This document shows, piece by piece, positions 19,206 through 27,517 of a stretch of DNA of 64,000 nt (position 1 is the first letter of the stretch; each line of letters starts with the position of its first letter). The notes below the pieces were generated by a model. That model did not search any database. It saw nothing but the letters and a program-made list of their open reading frames with translations, and was not told where the DNA came from. The stretch is from Acetobacter sp. (GTDB lineage: Bacteria; Pseudomonadota; Alphaproteobacteria; Acetobacterales; Acetobacteraceae): contig NZ_JAKVME010000001.1 in assembly GCF_022483985.1 (NCBI RefSeq), positions 2,294,001-2,358,000 of the forward strand. Direction: 5' to 3'. The position numbers were made by a program, and so were the translations under genes.

Positions 19206-19885
19206 TGGATATAGATAAAATACAAAAAAAAGTTGCTTCTGGATTTAACAAAGCAGCGAATATCGCAGGTTTTTCTGTCATTCAGATACGACCTCAAAAT
19301 TCATCTATGCCTACTTCTTCAGATAAAATATCTATACTCAGATGCCTTATTGATCCATCTCCATCATTTTCTGGTCTATCTCCAATAATTTGGGGACATA
19401 AAATTTTATTTTGCGCAATTGACACTGAAAATGTAAAAATAGGTGACTATCTTGAGGTTCAAGAAGATTTAAATATATGTAATATTTCCATAGATATTTA
19501 TTTTGTTGCTCGCTTTGAACCTTGGAAACCTTTACTTATAGTTCAAACAAACAAATCCATATCTTTCTATGAATCTGATGTATCCTCTGATAATAATTTA
19601 GTCGGCTTACGTCCACCATCAGGTCCTGTCTGGAAAAACGACATTCAGATAGCCTCTAATTATCGAGTATCAATGCTTGAAATATCAGCGTCAGGACGCT
19701 CCCCTACAGGGCTAGGAACCGATCTTTCTGTCGGTAACTGGGAAATACTCATGCCACGCATTCCTGATGTAACATTATCTCAAGGACTAAGAATTAAGGA
19801 TATGGATCAAAATTGCTACCATATACTCACTGTTGAGGAAACGCAGTTTGGATTGCGGTTAATCGTAAAAAGTGATCAAGCATAA
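19205..19885 (+). CDS. Phage protein of unknown function in the connector region
   Basis: 226 residues, A+T-rich, no recognised family. Beta-rich segments include ILFCAIDTENVKIGDYLEVQED and WEILMPRIPDVTLSQGLRIKD, and the C-terminus ends with YHILTVEETQFGLRLIVKS. The last part resembles small beta-barrel head-tail joining proteins, in which a GDxLxDxxGxxYxVxxVE-like strand pattern is common. That is only a weak resemblance. It is coupled by TAATG overlaps to both neighbours. Confidence 0.55.
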   Translation: MDIDKIQKKVASGFNKAANIAGFSVIQIRPQNSSMPTSSDKISILRCLIDPSPSFSGLSPIIWGHKILFCAIDTENVKIGDYLEVQEDLNICNISIDIYFVARFEPWKPLLIVQTNKSISFYESDVSSDNNLVGLRPPSGPVWKNDIQIASNYRVSMLEISASGRSPTGLGTDLSVGNWEILMPRIPDVTLSQGLRIKDMDQNCYHILTVEETQFGLRLIVKSDQA

Positions 19886-20526
19886 TGGCTACAACTTCTG
19901 AAATAGAGAACATCATTTGCAAAGAGATATACGATTATATCTATCCAGACAATTCTAATGGGATACTTAGCTCATCTATTAATCAAGACGTAAAAATTTC
20001 ACGTGGCTGGCCACAGGAAGCTGAGATATCTAGAGACTTGATGTCTTCATCGGAAATATCTTGGATAGTTGTAAACCAACAATATGGGCAAACAAAAAAT
20101 AAAACACGATATGGAAGAAAATGGAAGTTACTTGATGAAGAAAATTCATTTGGTATAACGTTAGATAATTTTATAGATTCTGCATATTATGTTCAATTTA
20201 ATGGTTTATCTATTCATGATGGCTTAGCTGGAATAGTTATAGATAAATCTGCATACCCAGTGTCCGTTAAATCTGGGCAAAATTCTCAGACTATTGCAAA
20301 AAATATATATCAAACAATTCAAGAAAATTATTCCGGAAAAATTTCGTTGGATGGTTCAACGATAATATCAAAAACAGAATTACCTATAAAGGGGTTTTGT
20401 GGAAAAAATACCACAATGTATCAGGAAATTAGTAGGTTAGAAGAAACATTCTGCACTTCGATTTTTTCTTCATCCATCATCAATCGGGATAATATAGAAA
20501 ATGCCGTGATGGCATCCTTACTATCT

Positions 20527-21817
20527 GGAGGGTTCGAAAAACCTTTGATTGACTTCTCTTGTGCCTGATTTCAGGTTTTTAGCGTGTTGACTGCTGCTTC
20601 CCTGGTCTAACTTTTACTCTGGGTTTTGAGCAGAGCGATGGTTTCCTGCTCTGGATTGCTACGCGGCGGCGTTAATCCGCTCCAAGAGGAGAAAGCGGCG
20701 CATATTATAGACGATATTGGCCAGCCCGACCCTCATGGTGGCCCGCGTTATGCCTACGGTTCGGACGAACAGCCCCGTCTGTGATTTCTGATCGGCAAAG
20801 ACATGCTCGACACGCGACCGGATAACGGACTTTCCTGCGTTGGATCTCTGGATATGGCGTGGCATAGGCTTGAGATGCGGCTTTTTCCTGTGAACCTTCG
20901 AGACAAAGCCCTGCTTTTCCATGAAGTCCTCATTGGCTTTTGAGCGGTAGGCTGTGTCTGCCCAGACCGTTGAAGCTGTATTGCTTTTATCAAGCAGGCC
21001 CTCCCTCAATCGCGCGCCATCACTGGCGGCGGCATCTGTCGTCTTCCATTTGCGGATCAGCCGAAATTTCCGGTCGATGGAGATGTGCGATTTATAGCCA
21101 AAGAACGGGATGGCCAGATCTGTTGCAGGGATACTCCCGTCCTCCTGTCGCTTCGCTTTCGTGAACTTCAGGGTCCAGCGCGCATGCCTGTCCTTGTGGG
21201 ACAGCTTTGACGGCTTGTCCTGCCAGTCCTGAGGGATCCGTCCTTCACGCAGATCCGCCTTCTCCGCATTGGTATTGCGCTGCTTCGGAGCCGCTACCAG
21301 CGTGGCATCCAGGATCTGGCCTGACATCGGCAGATAACCAGCGTTACGCAGGGTTGCGTCAAAGCGATTGAACAGACCACCAATCGCACCAGCCTGGGTC
21401 AGACGCTCTCGAAACAGCCATACCGTTCTGGCATCAGGTACACGGTCCGACAGCCCCAGACCTAAAAAGCGCATGAAGGAGAGACGGTCGTTGATCAGGT
21501 ATTCCGTCCGTTCATCGGACAGATTGTTGAGTGTCTGGATCACCAGGATCTTGAACATCAGCACCGGATCAAACGGTGGACGCCCGCCTTTGCTCCCGTC
21601 TGAATAGGCCAGTGCCTTGTCCAGTTCCGGGCGGAACACCTCAAAATCCACAGTCCGGGAAAACGCTTCAAGCTGGTCGCCAAGACCGCTTAACCGAGCA
21701 AGCCGCTCTTCAACGTCAAAAAATCCCGCCTGTTTCATAGCGCCATTCCTCCAACCAGAACCAGAAAAATGGAATCACAGCGTAGGCCTCAATACCAAGA
21801 GGTTTTTAGAACCCTCC
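20527..21817 (-). mobile_element. IS5-family insertion sequence, copy 1 (1291 bp)
   Basis: Both ends carry the inverted repeat GGAGGGTTC(G/T)AAAAACCT, and ATCT is duplicated at 20523-20526 and 21818-21821. One transposase gene lies on the minus strand. Length, 4-bp duplication and transposase type fit the IS5 subgroup of the IS5 family. A copy of the same length with the same transposase sits at 40642-41932 in opposite orientation. The insertion disrupts a phage gene, so it arrived after prophage integration. Confidence 0.93.
20659..21738 (-). CDS. IS5-family transposase, copy 1
   Basis: A 359-residue DDE transposase, full length. It has the N-terminal InsH-type helices (MKQAGFFDVEERLARLSGLGDQLEAF, then GGRPPFDPVLMFKILVIQTLNNLSDERTEYLI). 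The catalytic region includes GQILDATLVAAPKQRN (first Asp), VWADTAYRS (second Asp, DTAYRS) and SRVEHVFADQK (final Glu, in the RxEHxF motif). No internal stop or frameshift is visible, so it is probably active. The translated protein is identical to that of copy 2. Confidence 0.93.
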   Translation of the reverse strand: MKQAGFFDVEERLARLSGLGDQLEAFSRTVDFEVFRPELDKALAYSDGSKGGRPPFDPVLMFKILVIQTLNNLSDERTEYLINDRLSFMRFLGLGLSDRVPDARTVWLFRERLTQAGAIGGLFNRFDATLRNAGYLPMSGQILDATLVAAPKQRNTNAEKADLREGRIPQDWQDKPSKLSHKDRHARWTLKFTKAKRQEDGSIPATDLAIPFFGYKSHISIDRKFRLIRKWKTTDAAASDGARLREGLLDKSNTASTVWADTAYRSKANEDFMEKQGFVSKVHRKKPHLKPMPRHIQRSNAGKSVIRSRVEHVFADQKSQTGLFVRTVGITRATMRVGLANIVYNMRRFLLLERINAAA

Positions 21818-22060
21818 ATCTTCGAAAAATTTATCAAACCCCAAATTTGATAGAGGTATTATAAATTTTAGGGATAGAAAATTATACGACAATAATTTAA
21901 ATGCTAACGTATATCGCATCGATCTTACATGGTTTATAGAATTTTCAATTATATCTACGATTTCCTGCCCTCCATTATTATGGCCTTCCGCTGATGTGAA
22001 TGCACTAGAAATAATAGGAATCACATAAATATATTATATTAACATAGTACAGGATAATAA

Positions 22061-23623
22061 ATGACAATTATAACTCAATCTGGGACATTGAATACAAATT
22101 CTCTTTCTGTTCCAGATCTCTATATTCAAATTCAGACAAGTGGCACCACCTCCTTATCTGGTGCACAAACTGACATTATCGGCGTTGTCGGAACTTGTTC
22201 ATGGGGGCCTAAAAATACCCCCTTGGTTTTTGGAACTTCAGCCGACAGAGCTGCCTATTTTGGGTCAATGCAAGATAGCCCATTTGATTTAGCAACCATA
22301 TCATCCACTGCTATTTTACAAGGTGCCTCAAATTTTGTTGGTGTAAGGGTTACAGACGGAACAGACACATTTGGTTCTGCGCCCGTTCTTCTTCAGAATG
22401 AAAACCAAACGTATCCGGTTTTAATCAGTTCAAAATACACTGGATCAGAAGCAAACAATATCACCTTTAATATTTCTGTTGGATCTGCCCCAAAAAGCTG
22501 GAAAATAACAGTAAATATGCCGAATTATCTACCAGAAGTATTTGATAATATCACATATCAATCAGACAATAATTTATTTTGGAACAATCTTGTTTCTGCA
22601 ATAAACAATGGCCAATCATCTTCTCGTGGACCGAGTTCAGTAGTCACTGCAACATTAGGTACGGCCACTGATGTAGTTCCCAGTGCCGTGAGTACAACTG
22701 CACTGGTCGGTGGTACCGATGGAAATTCTGCCGTAACAGCAAATACACTATTAGGCACCGATGGTATTCTTCGGACGGGTATGTATGCCCTCAGAGGACA
22801 GAAATGCAGCCTAGGCGTTCTTTCAGGTGTTACAGATGATACAACTTGGTCTACTCAGGCCGAGTTTGGTTTGTCGGAAGGTATCTACATGATTACATCC
22901 GGTGCTTCAGGTGAATCTATCGAAACAGCTTCAATAAAACGGAGTTCAATCGGCGTCGACAATTATAGCCTGAAAGCTATGTTAGGTGACTGGCTTTATT
23001 GGTACGATAGTGAAAATTCTCTTACGAGGTTGGTGCCTCCTACAGGCTTCGTCGCAGGACGCTTGGCAGCGCTTTCTCCTCAACTTCCTAGCCTCAACAA
23101 ACAGATATACGGTGTCATTGGCAGTCAAAAATCTGGGCTTGTAAGTTCTGGACAAAACCTAACTTACTCTTCTGCTGAGTTGACTTCTCTTTTTACAAAT
23201 GGGATTGACGTTATTTGCAATCCTGCTCCTGGAGGAAGTTACTGGACAGTAAGAGCAGGCATCAACATTTCAAGTAATTCAACGAATAGCGGAGATGAAT
23301 ACACAAGAACCACTAATTTCATAAGTGAAACCCTCGCCGGCGGTATGGGAATCTATATTGGTCAACCAATATCCCCATCTTTATTCACAGACATTGAAGC
23401 GACATTAACCGGATTCCTTTCTGATTTAGAGCAGCAAGGCGTCATAGGTACATCCTCTGGCAGTACACCCTACTCTGTTATCTGTTCTACAAAAAACAAC
23501 CCTCAGTCTCGGACATCCTTAGGATTCTTACAGGCAGATATCAGCGTGACTTATTTCGGAATTAACAAGAAATTTATTGTTAATATTACTGGGGGGGCCG
23601 GCATTACGGTTTCAAACAACTAA
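22061..23623 (+). CDS. Phage contractile tail sheath protein
   Basis: 520 residues. It has the N-terminal VPDLYIQIQTSGTTSLSGAQTDIIGVVGTCSWGPKNTPLVF pattern typical of sheath subunits (entry strand followed by GxxxxGPxxxP), then ASNFVGVRVTDGT and a Gly-rich repeat of ALVGGTDGNSAVTANTLLGTD. The C-terminal part has ISPSLFTDIEATLTGFLSDLEQQGVIG and a final SVTYFGINKKFIVNIT strand. The sheath surrounds the tube and contracts to drive DNA injection, so this remnant derives from a myovirus-type phage. AGGA precedes the ATG. It is coupled to the tube gene by TAATG. Confidence 0.87.
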   Translation: MTIITQSGTLNTNSLSVPDLYIQIQTSGTTSLSGAQTDIIGVVGTCSWGPKNTPLVFGTSADRAAYFGSMQDSPFDLATISSTAILQGASNFVGVRVTDGTDTFGSAPVLLQNENQTYPVLISSKYTGSEANNITFNISVGSAPKSWKITVNMPNYLPEVFDNITYQSDNNLFWNNLVSAINNGQSSSRGPSSVVTATLGTATDVVPSAVSTTALVGGTDGNSAVTANTLLGTDGILRTGMYALRGQKCSLGVLSGVTDDTTWSTQAEFGLSEGIYMITSGASGESIETASIKRSSIGVDNYSLKAMLGDWLYWYDSENSLTRLVPPTGFVAGRLAALSPQLPSLNKQIYGVIGSQKSGLVSSGQNLTYSSAELTSLFTNGIDVICNPAPGGSYWTVRAGINISSNSTNSGDEYTRTTNFISETLAGGMGIYIGQPISPSLFTDIEATLTGFLSDLEQQGVIGTSSGSTPYSVICSTKNNPQSRTSLGFLQADISVTYFGINKKFIVNITGGAGITVSNN

Positions 23624-24048
23624 TGGCTACTACATACACTCTTGGTCGACAAGGCTCAATCATTCTGATCTGGAATGGAAACAGGATTGATATTCAGGAT
23701 GTTACTGATTTCAATGTCCATCAAGAAGTTCGAGTGCAGAAAGTTTCTCCACTCAATAAACCTCCTGTTGAATTCAATACACCAGCAGGATGGAGAGGAT
23801 CATTCACAGTAGATAGAGGAAACTCTTCTTTAGATGATTTATTTAACACAGATGAACTTGCTTTCTGGAACTCAAACACTATTTCATCTGGAGTACTGTA
23901 TTGTTATATTCAAGAAAGTGACGGGAGCACTTCAAAATTTGAATATAGTGGCTTGAGTTTATCTTTTTCAAACGCAGGAAAATTTACGGCCGAAAATGTT
24001 GTGTCTCAATCTGTAACATTTTTTGCCAGTCTACGAAGAGCTATATGA
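23623..24048 (+). CDS. Phage tail tube protein
   Basis: 141 residues, the size of small tail tube subunits that polymerise inside the sheath. Beta-rich sequence with GSIILIWNGNRIDIQDVTDFNVHQEV, GWRGSFTVDRGNSSLDDLF and a final NVVSQSVTFFASLR, a pattern close to Mu-type and FluMu-type tube proteins. It lies directly after the sheath and before the chaperone gene, as in most myoviruses. Confidence 0.8.
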   Translation: MATTYTLGRQGSIILIWNGNRIDIQDVTDFNVHQEVRVQKVSPLNKPPVEFNTPAGWRGSFTVDRGNSSLDDLFNTDELAFWNSNTISSGVLYCYIQESDGSTSKFEYSGLSLSFSNAGKFTAENVVSQSVTFFASLRRAI

Positions 24049-24051
24049 TCG

Positions 24052-24369
24052 ATGCAAGATAATGTAATTAAAATTGTTTGTGAATCTGGAAAAGAACTTA
24101 TTTATAAAGAAATAACACCAAGTGAAATGCTCGATATCATTTTGCTGTGCGGTCCGGATGGCTCAAAAAACGAAACCTATATTAATATAGTTCAGCAATG
24201 GTGTTCAATTCGCTCTATTAACAATATACCCGTTCCATTCCCAAGAAATAAAACCATGCTCGACGTTCTCGCTAATGATATCGGTATGGATGGTATAAAA
24301 TCTATCGAAGAGCATCTTATTTCTATGGAAGACAATAAAAATAACGATATTGATGTAATAAAAAACTAG
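24052..24369 (+). CDS. Tail assembly chaperone, short form (G-like) with -1 frameshift extension
   Basis: A 105-residue acidic protein between tube and tape-measure-like genes, where tailed phages encode the G/GT chaperone pair. It contains KELIYKEITPSEMLDIILLCGPDG and a Trp/Cys-bearing middle. The gene ends ATA AAA AAC TAG: the heptamer A_AAA_AAC at 24360-24366 is in the canonical slippery phase and the stop is the next codon. After a -1 slip translation continues with LASSPSLSEIITLLKANIPYD through WDWRLRAAAIVVIG to a TAA at 24537-24539. This adds 57 codons, for a product of about 162 residues. In lambda and many other phages the short and long forms coat the tape measure during tail assembly. 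Function here is inferred from position and frameshift. Confidence 0.8.
   Translation: MQDNVIKIVCESGKELIYKEITPSEMLDIILLCGPDGSKNETYINIVQQWCSIRSINNIPVPFPRNKTMLDVLANDIGMDGIKSIEEHLISMEDNKNNDIDVIKN
24360..24366 (+). promoter_or_regulatory. Slippery heptamer A_AAA_AAC for -1 ribosomal frameshift
   Basis: The zero frame reads ATA AAA AAC TAG, so the heptamer has the X_XXY_YYZ phase required for tandem slippage. The stop immediately after would normally end the short product. The -1 frame is open for 57 further codons to 24539. I could not assess a downstream stimulatory stem-loop by eye. Confidence 0.8.
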
Positions 24370-24505
24370 CTTCCTCTCCATCTTTATCAGAAATAATTAC
24401 TTTGTTAAAGGCAAATATTCCCTATGATCTGATCATGCAGTGGGACTGGCGTTTGCGGGCTGCCGCTATTGTCGTCATAGGGAAAATGGATGGAGGGGAT
24501 TTTTC

Positions 24506-25357
24506 ATGGGAACGCCTTCAGTGGTCAGAACAAAAATAAGAGTAAATTTATATAGAAAAAACAATGAAATAAAATATATATTTTTGCGAAACCCTATACA
24601 TACTAAAAATATATATTTTTATTTAAAAAATAAAATAATTACAAATTTTAAAAGATATTCAAGAGCATTTAACAATCATACACGCCATGGAATAAATTAC
24701 TCCAACACATCTCAAGCATTCTATTTTCACAGCTTAAATAACATTTACAACAATAAAAGCCATAAAATAAATATAGAAAAAAATTCAGGCGATAAAATAA
24801 ACAATTATATTAAAAAAATACATAAAAATACAAATAAAACTAAAAATTATATTGAAAATAATTTATGCAGCTTTTTAAAAAAAGTAGAAAAACTACATAA
24901 AAGGAAACACATCAATTTAAAGAAGGATAATTTCAAAAAACTTTTTTATTTTCCTTTTCATTATTATATTCATAACAATAATATTGATAAAAATAAAATT
25001 TATAAAAATTCATCAAATTCAGTTAATAAATTTGATAATATAATAAAAAATACTTCTCAAAATATAAAAAATGCACTTTTAAATAAATTAATAAAAAACG
25101 AATTTTTTACAGAAAGACGGGCAGATTCAAATTATTTTTCTTTTCTCAAATCGTCTGAATCTGATAACAATACACATTTATATAGTTCACAACTTAACAC
25201 AGATCACTCCATAAGAAAATATGATAAAAATTTAGACATTCATGACATTGCAAGCATGGTTGAATCTCAACTCAACCAGTCACTTCGTTCTCCTCCTAAT
25301 GGCTCATTAATGTCATGGGTACAAAGTGTTCCAAGCTATCCTGGATTACATATTTAA
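24506..25357 (+). CDS. Very A+T-rich, Lys/Asn-rich protein in the tape-measure position
   Basis: The ATG at 24506 has a strong GGAGGGG 7 bases upstream and overlaps the frameshifted chaperone end by 34 bases; an earlier in-frame ATG at 24440 is less likely. The product is 283 residues, extremely rich in Lys, Asn and Ile, with no recognised domain and only short hydrophobic patches. The site between chaperone and baseplate-like gene is where tape measure proteins lie, but 283 residues is very short for one. It may be a deletion derivative or a different protein. Base use is far more A+T-rich than any neighbour. The stop overlaps the next start (TAATG at 25355-25359). Confidence 0.5.
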   Translation: MGTPSVVRTKIRVNLYRKNNEIKYIFLRNPIHTKNIYFYLKNKIITNFKRYSRAFNNHTRHGINYSNTSQAFYFHSLNNIYNNKSHKINIEKNSGDKINNYIKKIHKNTNKTKNYIENNLCSFLKKVEKLHKRKHINLKKDNFKKLFYFPFHYYIHNNNIDKNKIYKNSSNSVNKFDNIIKNTSQNIKNALLNKLIKNEFFTERRADSNYFSFLKSSESDNNTHLYSSQLNTDHSIRKYDKNLDIHDIASMVESQLNQSLRSPPNGSLMSWVQSVPSYPGLHI

Positions 25358-26256
25358 TGAGTTTTTTAGGAATTGTTTCTTCTATAGAATCCGCGATTGG
25401 CCCTCAGAATTTTACATTAGGTCCAATTAATTTTTTGGATACTGAAGTGCCTTCTGAATTATTCTGGGGAGGGCATCAGGCAACAGAAATTTTTTATCAG
25501 ATTGGCGGCGCTAAAGTTGTTATTCTCAATGGATATTATGACCAACCGCTGACTTGGCGTGGCATTTTTCGTGGCAATTTTGCCCTTCAAAAAGCAAGAA
25601 CACTGGATGCCATGGCTCGCAGCGGCAACTCCTACAGCTTTTCAGGTGGTGGTATTTCACGAAAAGTTGTGATTACGGCCTTTCAAGCATCCTACACAAC
25701 TTGCGGAACAATCATTCCTTACGAAATTTTTTGCGAGATTATTCCCCAGACAACTGCAAATACATCATCCACTTTATCTTTTCTTTCTAATTTAGTTAAC
25801 TCTGATATTTCAAGCGCATTCTCCACAATAACAGGAATTATTTCAAATGTTACTTATTATACAAATTATCTAACAAACACAGCCAGCACCTATGCAGGAG
25901 AACTCACTCCTCTAGCCAACTTAATTGGAGAAGGTGGAGAAATGTCGATTTTGAACAGAAAGCTTTCCGGTCTATCGACGCAAGCAGGGGCTCTATCATC
26001 TTTAACTTCCAACCTAGAATTTACAGATTTACAAAACAATATCTTGTCGTCAATCAATTTAAATTCTTCTGTAATCAACGCCTCAGATGCAGAAATATCA
26101 TCTATTTCGACTAATTCAGGAGATAATCTAGTCTCAGGTTCTTCCGCTCTGATCGCTGCAACTGCACATTCGGGGATTTTAGCGGCATCATCTCTCAATA
26201 ACGCCTACCTAAAGCGCTCATCTAGCAACATTTCTCTTTCAAATATATTGTCATAA
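25357..26256 (+). CDS. Phage tail or baseplate protein
   Basis: 300 residues. The ATG at 25357 overlaps the preceding stop and has no in-frame rival with a better site. The N-terminal third is ordered (FTLGPINFLDTEVPSELFWGGHQATEIFYQIGGAKVVILNGYYDQPLTWRGIFRG, then SRKVVITAFQASYTTCGTIIPYEIFCEIIP). The rest is Ser/Asn/Ile-rich and probably helical. The position between tape-measure-like and LysM genes matches the DNA-circularisation or baseplate-hub region of myoviruses. I cannot name the family with confidence. Confidence 0.6.
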   Translation: MSFLGIVSSIESAIGPQNFTLGPINFLDTEVPSELFWGGHQATEIFYQIGGAKVVILNGYYDQPLTWRGIFRGNFALQKARTLDAMARSGNSYSFSGGGISRKVVITAFQASYTTCGTIIPYEIFCEIIPQTTANTSSTLSFLSNLVNSDISSAFSTITGIISNVTYYTNYLTNTASTYAGELTPLANLIGEGGEMSILNRKLSGLSTQAGALSSLTSNLEFTDLQNNILSSINLNSSVINASDAEISSISTNSGDNLVSGSSALIAATAHSGILAASSLNNAYLKRSSSNISLSNILS

Positions 26257-26263
26257 AGCCAAC

Positions 26264-26461
26264 ATGAAAACAGGAAAAATTATCAATGTAAGCGCCAGTG
26301 ACGTTTCACTATGGCATATCGCAGCAAAATATTTAGGTGACGCAACACAGGCAAATAGAATTATGGCTCTCAATAATCTCAACGATACATGGATTTTGTC
26401 AATGACCACTCTTACTTTACCAAGCTATGATCTCAGCCAAGGTGGAGGAATTATCCAATAA
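26264..26461 (+). CDS. Small LysM-like tail protein
   Basis: A 65-residue protein with one LysM-like domain: SLWHIAAKYLGDATQANRIMALNNLND, then ILSMTTLTLPS. Such small proteins (gpX or gp53-like) help assemble the baseplate or bind peptidoglycan in contractile phages. It is the last recognisable phage gene. Its stop lies only 16 bases before the homology of the adjacent IS remnant, so later baseplate, fibre and lysis genes appear to have been removed. Confidence 0.7.
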   Translation: MKTGKIINVSASDVSLWHIAAKYLGDATQANRIMALNNLNDTWILSMTTLTLPSYDLSQGGGIIQ

Positions 26462-26476
26462 TCTATTGAAGAGTTC

Positions 26477-27000
26477 TCAGAACCTCCATTCGACTTTTTC
26501 TGCATTAAGAACGACTTTCAAAACCACGTTTTGAGTGCCTGAAAGCATATTGAGTGAGCATGCGATCGTGGTGAATACCAGATGGATGTTGACCCTTCGT
26601 TCGCAGCGCACGGTGACGTGTCTGAAACGTGATATCCAGGCGAATATGCGCTCGACGACCCAGCTATGCTTTCCGAGCTGTGAGCCGCTTTCGATGCTTT
26701 TTCTCGCAATACGCTGCCTGATCCCACGGCGGGACATGCGAAACGGCAATGTCTGTAATCATAGCCTTTGTCAGCGTGAAGCTTTTCAGGGCGCTGACGC
26801 GCCCTCCCGGGCTTCTCCTGAATGGAGGGCAGAGTACCAGCAGAGGTTTCAGCATCCTGCTGTCATGGACATTCGCCCCGGACAGCAGGACGGTCAGCGG
26901 AATAGCATGTCGATCAGTGATGATGTGATGCTTCGGCCCGGTCTGACGCGATCCTTAGGGTTCACTTCCTCCCCTTTTTTGTGCTGCAATGGACACACTG
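26477..27000 (-). pseudogene. Degraded IS5-family (IS427-like) transposase remnant
   Basis: On the minus strand the sequence reads, in pieces, TGPKHHIITDRHAIPLTVLLSGANVHDSRMLKPLL, then a frame change to LHADKGYDYRHCRFA, then another to RRGIRQRIARKSIESGSQLGKHSWVVERIFAWISRFRHVTVRCERR. These are the catalytic blocks of IS427-group transposases (TDxxGIPL, DKGYD, WVVERxFAW), but spread over at least two frames. The N-terminal part is unrecognisable and I cannot see a matching inverted repeat on the right. It marks the deletion end point of the prophage. Bases 27001-27349 hold no gene that I can support. Confidence 0.75.
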
Positions 27001-27349
27001 CCCACACAGACCCGGCCCAGTGGATGCAGGTCAGTAATGTCCGATGAAGCCTGTCCTAAATTCCGGCAGTTTGCCAATCCCGCAACCACCGCCAACATAT
27101 TATTCCTGAGCCACATCCCATCTCGCGCGGAAACATCTCCCATGGAATGCCGGTCAGGAGAACAAACAGTATCCCCATCAATGCCATCAGTCAGAATGGC
27201 GCTGCATGCCGTCACAGGAGAAAAGGGATGACAGCAAGAAACCCCGGCCAAAAATGCAGGATGAAAAAGACTGAAACGGGCAAGGTGACTTTTGACGGAA
27301 TTTTATCTGATTGCAAAATACCCGCTTTGCGTTGACCCCCGTCCCCATT

Positions 27350-27417
27350 CCCTGTGGAGAACTGTACCCGCTATCCACAGGGTTGTTCACATAACCATCC
27401 TCAGAATCTGTGGATAA
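27350..27417. promoter_or_regulatory. Cluster of DnaA-box-like 9-mers with an inverted repeat
   Basis: TGTGGATAA at 27409-27417 is the exact complement of the TTATCCACA consensus. CTATCCACA (27371-27379), TTGTTCACA (27383-27391) and the complement of TTCTCCACA (27353-27361) each differ by about one base. CCCTGTGGA (27350-27358) and TCCACAGGG (27374-27382) also form a perfect 9-bp inverted repeat. This could be a DnaA-binding region, or simply a hairpin that happens to contain such 9-mers. It lies in a gene-free stretch (27001-27517). Confidence 0.4.
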
Positions 27418-27517
27418 TGGCGGAGAGGGTTTTCTCGGATCTGTCCGTCAAGAGGGTTTGTTCCGGCATTCCCCCTCACCTGAGAAAAATATTTTCCCCG
27501 GCGAGAGGAACATGGCC

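Larger units (their letters stand above)
19885..22028 (+). pseudogene. Phage connector or tail gene interrupted by an IS5-family element
   Basis: The gene is cut by the IS at 20527-21817. The 5' part is 19885-20526 (214 codons). Removing the IS and one copy of the ATCT duplication joins codon 214 to 21822 in frame, giving 68 more codons (starting SKNLSNPKFDRG) up to TAA at 22026-22028. The result is an intact 282-residue protein. As it stands, the 5' part reads into the IS and stops at 20568 after about 13 foreign residues. The product is not recognised. Visible features are KISRGWP, WIVVNQQYGQTKNKTRYGRKW and a tail with DLTWFIEFSI. Its position just before the sheath gene suggests a tail-completion or terminator protein. 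The phage is probably defective because of this insertion. Confidence 0.8.

Noticed and set aside
26535-27047. Plus-strand frame of 170 codons next to the prophage end
   Set aside because: It is the complement of the degraded transposase, whose minus-strand frames carry real DDE blocks.
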